Assembly (NCBI GenBank): GCA_903913285.1
Contig: CAIWKO010000043.1
Coordinates: 1 to 48,688 of the forward strand
Direction: 5' to 3'
DNA: 48,688 nucleotides
Origin: an uncultured Bacteroidales bacterium
GTDB lineage: Bacteria; Bacteroidota; Bacteroidia; Bacteroidales; CAIWKO01
A program made the position numbers and the translations under genes. How positions within the stretch are numbered: the first letter of the stretch is position 1; each line of letters begins with the position of its first letter. Shown piece after piece: positions 19,101-28,769 of the stretch. The notes beneath the pieces were generated by a model. The model searched no databases and had not been told where the DNA came from. It saw only the letters and a program-made list of their open reading frames with translations.

Positions 19101-22100
19101 ATAATCATTTAAGTTTTAATACAGGTGGAGGATATTTTGTGGTTGGAACCGGTGGCGGCATTAATACTCACAGTGGCGAATTTACTCCAGGCTCGAACAC
19201 ACCCGGTCCGCGGAATAATTATGTGATGCTAGCCGACTCCAAAATAAGTAACGATAATCCAACAGTAAATTTCCAGAGAGTATATCGTGTGATTCCTGAC
19301 AACCAGTATATCTATCCATCAAAAGAATCTTTTATAGTGGACGCATTTGCGGCAAAAAATCTGACGGAAGCACAAACTTGTTATGTTAAAGAAGTAAAAG
19401 TAAGAGTCCATTCGGAAGATATTAATACACATAACAAGCTTGATCAGATGAAAGTTACTGTTTTCAGAAATATTATGGACAAAACAACAGATCTGCCGCT
19501 GGGCGAGGGTGATGGAGAATATAAATATACGCAACTGATAAGCCCCCAATATAAAACTCAGGGTGAAATTATTGATAAACAGGATGCAGATAAACTAAAT
19601 CCCGGCAATAATATATTTGATCAAAAATTTGAGCTATTGGGGCCTCCTGTAGCTAATTCGTCGGATGGTTGGGCTAGCTTCAGCACCTTGCTTGCAGGTT
19701 TTGATAATTATTATGTTGAAGTATGCAGTGATCCCGATGGAAACAGATCCTATGAGGCTACTTTTTCTTCGGTTAATACAGATATAAAAACAGATAATCC
19801 TGACCTATGGATGGGCACTGCCTCGCCCCCTGACGATACAATAAAATTGAAACTATCGCCTTTACACAGCCGAGCGTTGGTTCGCCTGCTTGATAATTCG
19901 TCAGGTAATAGTATTTCGCCTTCCAAATGTGGCAAAGTTACGTTGAACTATCTGTACCCAACACCGGTTGACTCTTATGGATATGTTGAGTTTTTGGCCA
20001 ATGCTACTCCTTTAAGCCATTTTACAGGATCAGTAGTTTTCAGGCCAATAGCCAAGGGATATAAGCCATCGCCTGGCAATGAATATTCCACTTATTCATG
20101 CGGTGCATTCGGTTGTCAGAAAACAATTAAATTCTCGCTTGACCCGGCCATGGTTATGAAAGGCCGCATAGTGAATATGGATACATTTCCTCACAGTGGA
20201 GTTCCTTCGTATGTTAAAGTCGATAGCGGACAAGTGGTTCAGACTGATAATCTGGGTAATTTTAAAAACCTGGGTGTACCTGGTATTGAAAATACCAAGA
20301 TTTTCATAATTCCAAAGAACATAGCGTTCTTTGATTCCACGTATTTGCTGACTAAAGCCCAGTCATTGCAGTCTAATGTCGATCTGGGGGATTTTGGTGT
20401 GTATCGTCGCAGGCACAGGATCAAATTTATTGTTAACACCGTAGGGAATTATTATTTGAATGATGCCACCGTGCAATTGGGCGATTCTATTAAAAAAACA
20501 AAATCACAAGGCACAGTCACTTATAACTTTGAAAATGTTTCAGTGAATAATTTTTCGTTTATCATCAGAGGTCCTGATGGTCAGAATTATATTCCTAAAA
20601 CCCTGAATCTGGATAATACTGAGAGTAAAACGTATGTTACCAAGATCGTCACACTTGAAATGGGCAGCGAAGTAGACGGAATTGTGAAACTCAACGGTAC
20701 GGCAGTGCAACATGCGAAAGTGTATATTGATGTGCAGCAACAAGCCAATCTGTATCCTCCTTTTAACAACAGTTCTCTGCCGGATGATGCTAACCTGGTG
20801 GTAGCCTACACCAATGCAGCCGGCAAATATTATCTGAAAGGAGTCCCTAATAATTCGAGTGTATTTTTGCACGCCATCCTCGACACGAGTTTTACGGTGA
20901 GCGGCGATATACAGAAGGCTGTTTTCAGCAACCATTTTGCTACAACAAACTTAAATCTAAATAGTTTTAAAAGCATGCTGGTTAACAATATTTATGGGTT
21001 CCCACTTTCGGTTGAAAAGATCACACCAATGAATGCCGACAGCAGTCAGGTGAAAGTTACAGGAGTGGTTCATTGGTCGAAAGCTATCAGTAATTTTGCT
21101 CTTGACGAAACAAATCAGGTACTTAGAATAGAAAATGTTATTTATAAATCTGCTACTGTCAACGGCAAAAAAGTGGGTGTACCGCAGGATGCCTCTGTGG
21201 CAATCGAGGGAATCACAAATCTAAAGTTCAAATACCTGAACAAATATAATGTGAAACTTACAACGATTCCAACAAACGGCATTTATAATATTTACAATCC
21301 TCCTCCTTTATATATAACTAAAGAAAACGACCTTGGAGTTATCAGAGGCAGAATATCCATTGTGGATAATTCGTTTAATTATCCGAGCACCTATCTTAAT
21401 TTCAGCGATGCAGTGCATAATTTTTATTTGGCTGACAAGATTAACGAAAATTTGGTCACAACGAATATCGGAGCCGTTACCAGCGCGTTGACCGAAACTC
21501 AAACCAATAATAATTATTATCAAAACTATTCGCTTTATATGGGAGCGATTGAAACTGTCATCGGTATCTACCAAAATCAACCGAAACCACTATATTATTT
21601 ATCTGATGCCAATGGCGATTCCATTAAGTTCAAACTGATTGAATTTGATGCTAAGGCCAATCCAACCAAGAGTTTTATTGATGTTGACGGCAAGATACAT
21701 CTGAACGTGAATTTAAAATGTCATATCAACAATGCACAACCTCCGGATTTTAAATTGAATATTGCCGATATGGTGCTCGACAATGATAAAGTATATCCTG
21801 CGGTGGGTGCATTGCCAATGGCTCTTACTTTTGAAAAATGGGTCGTTAATATAAAGGACTGGAGTTTCAGTACACAAGAAGGCGGCATTGTTAGTCACAA
21901 CAATAGTATACATACGGCCGCTCTGGATATTCCGTTTACAACATTTGTGTTGCGCAACGATTTGTTCCTGATGGATAACTACCAAATGACAGATTTGAAA
22001 ATGGCCGGCGGAACCATTGCTTTGAAGAATATTAAATCGGATAACGCCCATGTGGTTTATGACAACAAAACCGGTTCGGATTTAAACCCACATTGGCGCT

Positions 22101-23581
22101 TTAGTCTCACAGGCGATCCGGCTGCCAATCTGGAGACGTTGACAGATTTGAATGGCCCGATTATTTTGAACTATATTCAAATATTGAGTAACAACGAAAT
22201 GGTGTTTCAATTGCAGGAACAGACCACTCCTTTTACGATCCGGAATAATACACTTGCAAAATACACTCCCGAATCAATTTACAACGGCCCCGATTTTATT
22301 TCTATTGCAGGATTATTGCATATTGATGCACCCCGAATGAGTCCCATTCATTTGAATCTTAAATATACGAATCCTACAACTCAAACTTTAGAAAGTGTGG
22401 AAACTGAATTTGAGGGGCAAGGCTTTGTGCATTTTACGTCCATTAATCCGGGATATGATGTGCCCAACATCACAATTAATTCATCTCAGATCACTATAAT
22501 GGGTAATGTCTGCGAAAAACCAGTTAAAACATTTAATCCGATGGATGCCACGTTTTATGCCATTAACGGATCTCCTCCGGTTTTTAAAGTGGATATAAAG
22601 CCTGGTTTTGTATTGCAGTTAGATAAGAACGATAACATTGCGGGGGGGCAAAAAGGTCACAAACTTGTAGTTGATAAAGGCGGTATGACCGTGAATGGCA
22701 ACGATTGGTCGATTCTGACCTACGAAGGCAAAATGAGCAGCAATACGCCAGATACCAACACTAAGCCTCTGAATGTGAAGTATACCGTTATGGGCGATAT
22801 CAGCGCAAATGCAAATGGCCTGGAGGTGAGCCAAATCAAAACACCTTTCGGGCAAATGAAAATGGTAATCGATTTCGTGAACAAATGTACTATAGGGAGC
22901 ATAACCATGAATAATATTCCCTTAGGGACTACCATGCTTACAGGTACTGTTGAAACCCTGTTTGGAGAAAAGGGATTTTATATTGCGGGCGGATGCAATG
23001 CGGATGTGAAAATACCCAGCATAGTAGACGGAACATATAATATGGGCTTTATGATAGGCGCATATCATATTACAGATGAACTCTGGAGCGTTGTGAATTC
23101 ATACAAGAACCCGGCAGTTCAAAACAATTGCTACCGAGCTAAATATCCCGACCTATCGGGCATTTATTTTACGCTCGACAGGGTGATTATAGATAAAAGT
23201 ATCGATTTCGATTTTGTGCTGGCTTCAGGCTATGTTCAGGCAAATGCCTTGATAGGAGCCGATGTATGGACCAATTTCAAACCTTTTGGTTTCGGTATGC
23301 AGGCCCATGTTTTTGCTCATGCTGCTGCGGGTTTGTCGGCAATAACCGGAACAAGCATTAATGGTGATTTAAGTGCGTTGGCAGTACTTGAATTTGCTGA
23401 ATCAGAAGGAAAGCTTTCAGCAAATGGAACAATTAATCTGGGATTCATGGCCAGCATTTCGCAAAGCCTGGTGTTTACCACCATCTCGAAAGATATCAAG
23501 ATCAATTGTCATGCTGCGGCAGGCACAAGTGGTTTTAGTTTTAGCTTGGGCGATGGTGACGCTGTGGTTAAATGTCCTTAA
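16127..23581 (+). CDS. Giant secreted protein, 2484 residues
   Basis: The start MKINKLSIISLLAVVISVLSVRTSQAQ is a signal peptide. The body consists of beta-rich, Ig- or carboxypeptidase-regulatory-like stretches: repeated TDNLGNFKNLGVPG, TNAAGKYYLKGVPN and TTDDQGNFEVEV segments match the pattern in which a Gly-x-Tyr/Phe turn closes such domains. A Gly/Asn-rich linker lies near residues 940-1020. No protease or adhesin active site and no typical type IX C-terminal signal was recognised; the chain ends with a hydrophobic region and AVVKCP. The N-terminal 400 residues, with the YYEPPQITSPQN motif, resemble the start of other large Bacteroidota surface proteins, but I cannot name the family. A surface or matrix role is likely. 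Confidence 0.75.
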   Translation: MKINKLSIISLLAVVISVLSVRTSQAQVTVSLNMLPPYSPFYRDYAGFNHDYLSTNNTIVTLISSSNAQVYLTSSIKKDDNSISITVKDAYRSSMPINLTANIPVVQTGIQLKNIYGSGSTNDLMLTGITSNEIIYNQALPEGNYTVCIQARDFTTGAVLGEDCRNIYIAYYEPPQITSPQNMTSVYSKYPQFVLTSWACSTPFRAGIKYRLRIVKLVPGVSATDALKNSTQVVLDKSNIFTSTYMLDLTSGVILDTGAAYAMQVTASSSLAYFKNNGESEPVVFYYKGTNFKIPGIDGVTLNFIKPNAKQNYIETNNETPLLINWNWFDAGNGGHQGKIINNDTIFLNDQAYKTYGITKYKVKIENSGKNLPSDHKVQPHFSYRKTINRVHDSLVSYLMLPQKVCDSLGFADSYWYKASVEAYDVESNLVTTAESVDFQYRKIKDEEPTLKIPVNAVLKYMFKDNLSATFNATNTPVEVDVLKKRSVVHVVAPPITINNISYIKIAQTTGTTDNIGGFHDAVLVPVKFLTGDSLYLRIKMGDQYYIDKDFPLRAIHAVDRDTSVNFGPLVAQTYAYSLKIDVKKEYTSYSLSEKDGAMNANMADSIFSPGTFPYQYTSAGGKGTMTYAVESKTLADSVTIVLFRKNKQSHVPPVEGDIKDYDHTSGYVEVARSMTHREKKDTSNVTVVNFEHLLASVFDGDEYYILALNGKNYPDVPKQKHVSMQNDPNQIIEHANDLPNNSSSNGLSLENNSNEVVHDPWNNSFNPYTNLVFTDDGFIAEKKLFQVAVPKGMHSRDSLYRHITTDYNIVSTRPPTSLVKGRLLYHWKSDNGDQMRPLANSGFKIVVDYLVDNKPIGYVNMFTANGSGFTYSSKFFVPDGKTSSEEGIELLDFDKTMAVGTTDDQGNFEVEVINFNKKGDLGQGHIENAGWSYHNPNNEETEKPGQFDPGDYFHMEDPGWGGDDNWGYVGDVGLIISGQQNTGTQYLMNHDNHLSFNTGGGYFVVGTGGGINTHSGEFTPGSNTPGPRNNYVMLADSKISNDNPTVNFQRVYRVIPDNQYIYPSKESFIVDAFAAKNLTEAQTCYVKEVKVRVHSEDINTHNKLDQMKVTVFRNIMDKTTDLPLGEGDGEYKYTQLISPQYKTQGEIIDKQDADKLNPGNNIFDQKFELLGPPVANSSDGWASFSTLLAGFDNYYVEVCSDPDGNRSYEATFSSVNTDIKTDNPDLWMGTASPPDDTIKLKLSPLHSRALVRLLDNSSGNSISPSKCGKVTLNYLYPTPVDSYGYVEFLANATPLSHFTGSVVFRPIAKGYKPSPGNEYSTYSCGAFGCQKTIKFSLDPAMVMKGRIVNMDTFPHSGVPSYVKVDSGQVVQTDNLGNFKNLGVPGIENTKIFIIPKNIAFFDSTYLLTKAQSLQSNVDLGDFGVYRRRHRIKFIVNTVGNYYLNDATVQLGDSIKKTKSQGTVTYNFENVSVNNFSFIIRGPDGQNYIPKTLNLDNTESKTYVTKIVTLEMGSEVDGIVKLNGTAVQHAKVYIDVQQQANLYPPFNNSSLPDDANLVVAYTNAAGKYYLKGVPNNSSVFLHAILDTSFTVSGDIQKAVFSNHFATTNLNLNSFKSMLVNNIYGFPLSVEKITPMNADSSQVKVTGVVHWSKAISNFALDETNQVLRIENVIYKSATVNGKKVGVPQDASVAIEGITNLKFKYLNKYNVKLTTIPTNGIYNIYNPPPLYITKENDLGVIRGRISIVDNSFNYPSTYLNFSDAVHNFYLADKINENLVTTNIGAVTSALTETQTNNNYYQNYSLYMGAIETVIGIYQNQPKPLYYLSDANGDSIKFKLIEFDAKANPTKSFIDVDGKIHLNVNLKCHINNAQPPDFKLNIADMVLDNDKVYPAVGALPMALTFEKWVVNIKDWSFSTQEGGIVSHNNSIHTAALDIPFTTFVLRNDLFLMDNYQMTDLKMAGGTIALKNIKSDNAHVVYDNKTGSDLNPHWRFSLTGDPAANLETLTDLNGPIILNYIQILSNNEMVFQLQEQTTPFTIRNNTLAKYTPESIYNGPDFISIAGLLHIDAPRMSPIHLNLKYTNPTTQTLESVETEFEGQGFVHFTSINPGYDVPNITINSSQITIMGNVCEKPVKTFNPMDATFYAINGSPPVFKVDIKPGFVLQLDKNDNIAGGQKGHKLVVDKGGMTVNGNDWSILTYEGKMSSNTPDTNTKPLNVKYTVMGDISANANGLEVSQIKTPFGQMKMVIDFVNKCTIGSITMNNIPLGTTMLTGTVETLFGEKGFYIAGGCNADVKIPSIVDGTYNMGFMIGAYHITDELWSVVNSYKNPAVQNNCYRAKYPDLSGIYFTLDRVIIDKSIDFDFVLASGYVQANALIGADVWTNFKPFGFGMQAHVFAHAAAGLSAITGTSINGDLSALAVLEFAESEGKLSANGTINLGFMASISQSLVFTTISKDIKINCHAAAGTSGFSFSLGDGDAVVKCP

Positions 23582-23605
23582 TTAATACTTTAAAACATTT
23601 TTGAA

Positions 23606-25594
23606 ATGAAAAAAATAATAGTTCTTATAGCTTTAGTGATAACAGGCAGTGCGTTTGCTCAACCTTTCAAAAGCAAAGCATACAAAACCGGCATCTACGT
23701 CTTTTGCGGTAAGGAAGTGCCCCGCCAGTTCACTTATTTGATCGAGCGCAAATCGCCTACCGCCAACAGCTGGACAGCCGTGGCCCAGTTGCATGCTCCA
23801 AAAAACGAAGCAGAATGTATGGCAACTCTTTTGAACATGCCTTTAGCGCTGGCTCAAACTACGGTGGTTACTGATGACCGCGTTCACAAATTCTGGCTTC
23901 GGGCGCAATCAACACTGGTGCTCGATTCGCTTTTCTCTTTGGCTTTCGTGCCATGTTATCAGTCGGCTTTGGGTTGTGCATGGTTCGATGATGGGCTTAC
24001 ACAAAATGCAGACTATCAATATCGCATAAATAAAGTAAGCAAAAGCGGCGAGAAAACACCAATCGATAGTATATCGGTTATTTTTCCATCCAACCCATAT
24101 CAAGCCACTTTACGCGCCTCTCGTTTCAAACTTAACGAGGGTTATGTTAGCATCAGCTACGAAGTGGGCGACTCGCTCAACACAGCGGGTGTGAAGGTTT
24201 TCAGAAGCCGTTATAAAGAAAAGAAGTTCTCGGAAATTGTTCCCGAGGTATATTTTACCCGTGAGGATGGAAAGATCGTGGCTATTGTAAACGATTATGA
24301 TGCGCTGAAAGATGTTACTTACAGCTACCTGGCTATTCCTTATGATGTGCTGGGCAATATGGGCAAAGCCACTAAGGATACGCTGAATGTGTATAATTTC
24401 ACCAAAGCTGCAGATCTGGGCATAACCGAGTTTTTTGATGTTACTGCCATGCCCGAAAAGAAAGGCAATGCACTGAAATGGAAATTGAAAACGAATCAGA
24501 ATGTTGCTTCTATAGAAATATACCGTTCGCCATCCTACAATGGACGCTATTTGAAAATAGGTAGTGTGTCCGGCACCAGCACCGAATATTTCGACAGCTA
24601 CAACCTGCAGCCTGCTATGGCCTATTATTATTATATTCAGATCAACAACGGATACGGCAATAGTTTGCCAAGCGCCCGCGTACCAGCCATTTTGAAAGGT
24701 ACTAAGCTGAACTTCCTGCCGCCACAGAATTTTGAACTCAGCCGCAACGGACGTTTCGTTACGCTTACATTTCACCGGCTCGACCGAGATACACGCGGTT
24801 ATTATGTGTATCGAGCCAATGGATATGTAGCTCCTTTGGAACAGTTGCCCCGCATGTTGATGAGCCGCGATTCGATGCTTACCTATTGCGACACTTTGCC
24901 CCTGAAAGCAAATGCGGAAGTGTATAGCTATGCTGTGGCTTCGGTGAATTCGTCGTATAATATCAGTCCAATCACCCAGCGTCTCAGCACTTCATACAGC
25001 GGAGGCATGCTGCCTGTGCCATCAAAAGTTACTGCACTCCGGTTTGGCAAAGCGGTGTTTGTCACCTGGGACAATGTTTCTGACGATAACGCCGCCATTT
25101 CGGCTTATCGCGTTTACCGCAGCCAGGTTGATGCGGACGATAAGGAAATTGGGAGCCCACTTATGTTAGCTACAACCCGCTTTTCGGAAAACAGTTATAC
25201 CGACTCAACCATTACAGATGGCATGCATTATCGCTATCGTGTGCAGTGTATAGGTTCCGACAGCAGCGATGTGAGCAGCATCAGCATGGCAGCTGGTATC
25301 AATATTCCTGAACAGTTGCCCTTGCAGCCCGGGAGTATTTTAGTGTTTGCCGGCGATGCCACAATCTCACTGCACTGGGACCTTCCTTCCGACAAATCTG
25401 TTATAGCCATACATATTTACCGGGCCACAAGCAGCTATGAAGCCAAATTGCTGAAAGAATTGGCTGCCACGGCCACTCAATTTGAAGATGCAACTGCAGA
25501 ACCCGGGCAAACGTATTATTATTTTGTACGCACCGTAAATAGAAACGGAAAAGAAAGCAAACCAACAGATGGTGTGAGCGGAAAAATTAAATAA
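23606..25594 (+). CDS. Secreted protein with fibronectin type III-like repeats
   Basis: A 662-residue protein with a signal peptide (MKKIIVLIALVITGSAFAQ). At least four Fn3-like domains can be seen from their final strands: TSTEYFDSYNLQPAMAYYYY, AEVYSYAVASVNS, TDGMHYRYRVQCIG, and EPGQTYYYFVRTVNRNG. Each begins with a V/ALRF...V-x-W strand. It lies 24 bases behind the giant gene, completing the envelope operon. It lacks catalytic motifs and is probably a binding or structural partner of the giant protein or the barrel. Confidence 0.82.
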   Translation: MKKIIVLIALVITGSAFAQPFKSKAYKTGIYVFCGKEVPRQFTYLIERKSPTANSWTAVAQLHAPKNEAECMATLLNMPLALAQTTVVTDDRVHKFWLRAQSTLVLDSLFSLAFVPCYQSALGCAWFDDGLTQNADYQYRINKVSKSGEKTPIDSISVIFPSNPYQATLRASRFKLNEGYVSISYEVGDSLNTAGVKVFRSRYKEKKFSEIVPEVYFTREDGKIVAIVNDYDALKDVTYSYLAIPYDVLGNMGKATKDTLNVYNFTKAADLGITEFFDVTAMPEKKGNALKWKLKTNQNVASIEIYRSPSYNGRYLKIGSVSGTSTEYFDSYNLQPAMAYYYYIQINNGYGNSLPSARVPAILKGTKLNFLPPQNFELSRNGRFVTLTFHRLDRDTRGYYVYRANGYVAPLEQLPRMLMSRDSMLTYCDTLPLKANAEVYSYAVASVNSSYNISPITQRLSTSYSGGMLPVPSKVTALRFGKAVFVTWDNVSDDNAAISAYRVYRSQVDADDKEIGSPLMLATTRFSENSYTDSTITDGMHYRYRVQCIGSDSSDVSSISMAAGINIPEQLPLQPGSILVFAGDATISLHWDLPSDKSVIAIHIYRATSSYEAKLLKELAATATQFEDATAEPGQTYYYFVRTVNRNGKESKPTDGVSGKIK

Positions 25595-25675
25595 GAAGCA
25601 ACGAAACTAACCTTACTGGTATTAAACCCAAAAGATAAGTTTCAACTTGCGGCTACTACCTTGCTCCTTTTTAGC

Positions 25676-27706
25676 TTATTTCAGCCAATGATCCAACCAA
25701 CGGAAAAATTCGCGCTGCCACAGAACTGCATCCTGTGGTTTGGTAACGAAATGGCTTTCATTGGGGAAGAATAAAAAGCGGCTCGGAATGTTGCGCAGTT
25801 GGGCAGCATCAAAAGCTTCCATACCCTGGGTATAGGGAATACGGAAATCGTTGCCTCCGTGAATTACTAATATAGGCGTATCCCAGTTTCCAACAAATTT
25901 GTTAGGCGAAAAATCGTAGCTCTTGGGCTTGGGATTATTCCAATAAGGTCCACCCAAATCGTGATTGGCAAACCACATTTCTTCTGTAGTGCCATACCAG
26001 CTTTCGAAATCGAACATACCGCAATGCGCGATGAACGCCTTGAAACGTTTGTTGTGATGTCCGGCAAGCCAATAAACCGAATAAGCACCATAGCTTGCGC
26101 CCACAGCGCCCAGTTTGTCGGCATTCACATAAGGTTCTTTAGCCATGGTGTCGATAGCGGCAAAATAATCGAGCATGTTTTGTCCGCCGTAATCCAGAGC
26201 TATTTCGTCGTTCCATTCCTGTCCGAAACTTGGCAAACCGCGACGGTTAGGAGCAACAATAATATAATCGTTGGCAGCCATCATCTGAAAATTCCAGCGA
26301 TACGAGAAGAACTGGCTCACCACGCTTTGAGGTCCGCCCTCGCAATAGAGCAACGTAGGATATTTCTTTGTTTTATCGAAATTGGGCGGATAAATGATCC
26401 ACACCAGCATTTTCTTTTTATCCGAAGTAGTAATCCAGCGTCCTTCCACCTTGCCCATGGTGATCTTATCGAGCAGGGCTTTGTTAGTGAACGATATCTG
26501 CACTTCTGTGGTTTTGCCTTTTGCGATATCAACGCGGAAAATTTCGGACGGCATCGACATCGACATTTGCACCCCTACCATCAGTTTGCCGTCGGCAAAA
26601 AGTTCAGTATAATCGTGAACTCCCGTGGTGAGCTGTGTGATTTTTTTAGCAGCCATATCGGCACCGAATATCTGGCCTGTTCCGGTTATATATGCCAAAA
26701 AATAAATGGTTTTTCCGTCGTCGCTCCAACGCAGGTTGGTAGCGCTTTCCTGAAAACTTTCGCTGACATCGGTCATGGCTTTGGTTTTGAAATCAAAAAC
26801 CATAAGGCGTTTTTTATCCGACTCATAGGCTGCTGTTTTCATGCTGCACCAGGCTATTTTACTTCCGTCGGGCGAATAAACAGGATCCTGATCATAGCCC
26901 GGCATACCTTCGGTGAGGTCGGTAGTTGTTTTGCTGTCGAGATTATACAGATAGATATCAGAGTTGGTGCTCAGCGCTTCTGCTTTGCCGGTGAGTTTAC
27001 GGCATGTGTAGGCAATGGTTTTGCTGTCGGGGCTCCAGGTTATCTGTTCCATGCCACCATCGGGTGTAAGCGGTGAACTGAAGCGTTCGTTATTCATAAT
27101 ATCAAGCGTCGGCGAAACCACTCCATCGGTATAGGACGACACGAGTATATGGCTGTAGGTATAATTGCTCCAGCTATCCCAATGGCGATACAACAGATCG
27201 TCGATGATGCGTGCATCGGCTTTGGGCAGGTCGGGATACATATCGTTAACAGTCTGGTCGAGCTTGATGTCTTTTACAAACAGAATATGCTTCATGTCGG
27301 GCGCATATGCAAAGCCGTTGATCCCACCTTCGAGGGCAGTTATTTGTTTTTTACCGGTACCGTCGGGGTTCATTTCCCAAAGTTGCGGGTCGCCTGTTTC
27401 GGACGAGATGTAACCGATCTTTTTGCCGTCGGGACGCCAAATGGCATTGAATTCGCTGCCGGGTGTATTGGTTAAATTCACGGCATTACCGCCTGCAACC
27501 GGAATTACAAAAATATCGCGATTGCCTTTGTTTTCGGTCAGATTATAATAAGTAGCTCCATACAGAACAGTCTTTTTGTCAGGAGAAACCTGTATATCGC
27601 TCACCCTGCCGAATTTCCACATCAATTCGGGTGTAAGGCGGTTTTGAGAGAACAGACTTATGCTAAAAGTCAAAAAAAGAGAAATGCAAACAAGAATTTT
27701 TTTCAT
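25676..27706 (-). CDS. S9 family prolyl-oligopeptidase-type peptidase
   Basis: A 676-residue protein with a signal peptide (MKKILVCISLFLTFSISLFSQ) followed by a WD40/PD40-like propeller (repeats such as PDGKKIGYISSETGDP and PDSKTIAYTCRK) and a C-terminal alpha/beta hydrolase. The triad is Ser in GASYGAYS (about residue 537), Asp in HGGNDFRIP (620), and His in NESHFV (652). It cleaves short peptides, probably in the periplasm. It lies 22 bases downstream of the TPR gene and is the last gene of the bcp-recA-TPR-S9 group. It converges on the envelope operon with an 80-base gap in which I see no strong terminator. Confidence 0.92.
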   Translation of the reverse strand: MKKILVCISLFLTFSISLFSQNRLTPELMWKFGRVSDIQVSPDKKTVLYGATYYNLTENKGNRDIFVIPVAGGNAVNLTNTPGSEFNAIWRPDGKKIGYISSETGDPQLWEMNPDGTGKKQITALEGGINGFAYAPDMKHILFVKDIKLDQTVNDMYPDLPKADARIIDDLLYRHWDSWSNYTYSHILVSSYTDGVVSPTLDIMNNERFSSPLTPDGGMEQITWSPDSKTIAYTCRKLTGKAEALSTNSDIYLYNLDSKTTTDLTEGMPGYDQDPVYSPDGSKIAWCSMKTAAYESDKKRLMVFDFKTKAMTDVSESFQESATNLRWSDDGKTIYFLAYITGTGQIFGADMAAKKITQLTTGVHDYTELFADGKLMVGVQMSMSMPSEIFRVDIAKGKTTEVQISFTNKALLDKITMGKVEGRWITTSDKKKMLVWIIYPPNFDKTKKYPTLLYCEGGPQSVVSQFFSYRWNFQMMAANDYIIVAPNRRGLPSFGQEWNDEIALDYGGQNMLDYFAAIDTMAKEPYVNADKLGAVGASYGAYSVYWLAGHHNKRFKAFIAHCGMFDFESWYGTTEEMWFANHDLGGPYWNNPKPKSYDFSPNKFVGNWDTPILVIHGGNDFRIPYTQGMEAFDAAQLRNIPSRFLFFPNESHFVTKPQDAVLWQREFFRWLDHWLK

Positions 27707-27728
27707 GACATCAATGATTTAAATACTA

Positions 27729-28754
27729 TTATTTATGAGAAATTTTATCCAGACGGTTCATTCCTTCAACCGCTTTATCGTAATTGGTTCTGATCTTCAA
27801 GGCCTGCTGATAATCGTCGCGGGCATTTTTCAAGTTGCCCGAGAGTTCGTAGGCATATCCGCGGTTATAGTATGCTTCGGCATAGTTCGGGTCTATCTTA
27901 ATGGCATCGGTAAAATGTTTAACAGCATCATTATACGACTGCAATTCTACCAGATAAATATAGCCTATGTTATAATGGGCATATTTGTAATCGGGCTGTA
28001 TCTGAATTATAATCGAATATTTTTCGATGGCTTTGCTAAAATCCCCGTTTTGCTGATAATAACTTGCCAGAGCATATAGCGCTTCTATACTTTTCGGGTT
28101 TATGTTCAGGGCATTATTAAAATAATCGATAGCCAGCGGACTATGCTTGAGCGAATATAACAACCCGAGTTGCATGTAGGCATGAAAATACTGCTGATCT
28201 TTTTCAATGGCCTTTTCAAAACTCTTAACCGCCTTCATCGTATCTCCCAGATCCTTAAAGGCCATGCCTCTCATAAAATCGGCTTTGGCATTCAGGTTAT
28301 CAATTTTTTGCGCCTTGTCTATAAACTCGAATGTTTTTTTATAGTCTTTCTGATAAAAGGATAATTCGCCCAGTTTCAAAATGGCTTCTGCATCGTTGGG
28401 ATTTATTTCGCATGCTTTGTTTAAAGCATCTTCACAGTTTTTAATTTTACCCATAGCAAAATACACATCCGATAAGGTGCGATAATAAGCTGAATTCTTT
28501 GGTTCGAGCTGTATAGCCTGATTCACATCGTTCAATGCCTTTTCGGGATCTTTATTCTCCAAATACCACGCAGCCCGCTGATCGTAAAGTTTAGCATCTT
28601 TCGGATTGTCGGCTATCTTTTTGTTCAAAGCGGCCAGGTCAACGTGCAATGAATCCGTCTTGGAATTACTTTCCGAATCGCTCTTCTTAGTTCCGTGACA
28701 GGCAACAATAAAGATACAAATACTAATTAGACAGAAGTTTCTGATAATTTTCAT
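27729..28754 (-). CDS. TPR-repeat lipoprotein
   Basis: A 341-residue protein starting MKIIRNFCLISICIFIVAC, with the lipidated Cys at 19. About eight tetratricopeptide repeats follow, for example AYYRTLSDVYFAMGKIKNCE and AEAYYNRGYAYELSGNLKNA. Such lipoproteins serve as protein-interaction scaffolds on the periplasmic face of the envelope. The gene is 15 bases downstream of recA. Function beyond binding is not evident. Confidence 0.9.
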   Translation of the reverse strand: MKIIRNFCLISICIFIVACHGTKKSDSESNSKTDSLHVDLAALNKKIADNPKDAKLYDQRAAWYLENKDPEKALNDVNQAIQLEPKNSAYYRTLSDVYFAMGKIKNCEDALNKACEINPNDAEAILKLGELSFYQKDYKKTFEFIDKAQKIDNLNAKADFMRGMAFKDLGDTMKAVKSFEKAIEKDQQYFHAYMQLGLLYSLKHSPLAIDYFNNALNINPKSIEALYALASYYQQNGDFSKAIEKYSIIIQIQPDYKYAHYNIGYIYLVELQSYNDAVKHFTDAIKIDPNYAEAYYNRGYAYELSGNLKNARDDYQQALKIRTNYDKAVEGMNRLDKISHK

Positions 28755-28769
28755 ACGGTTCGGAACGCT

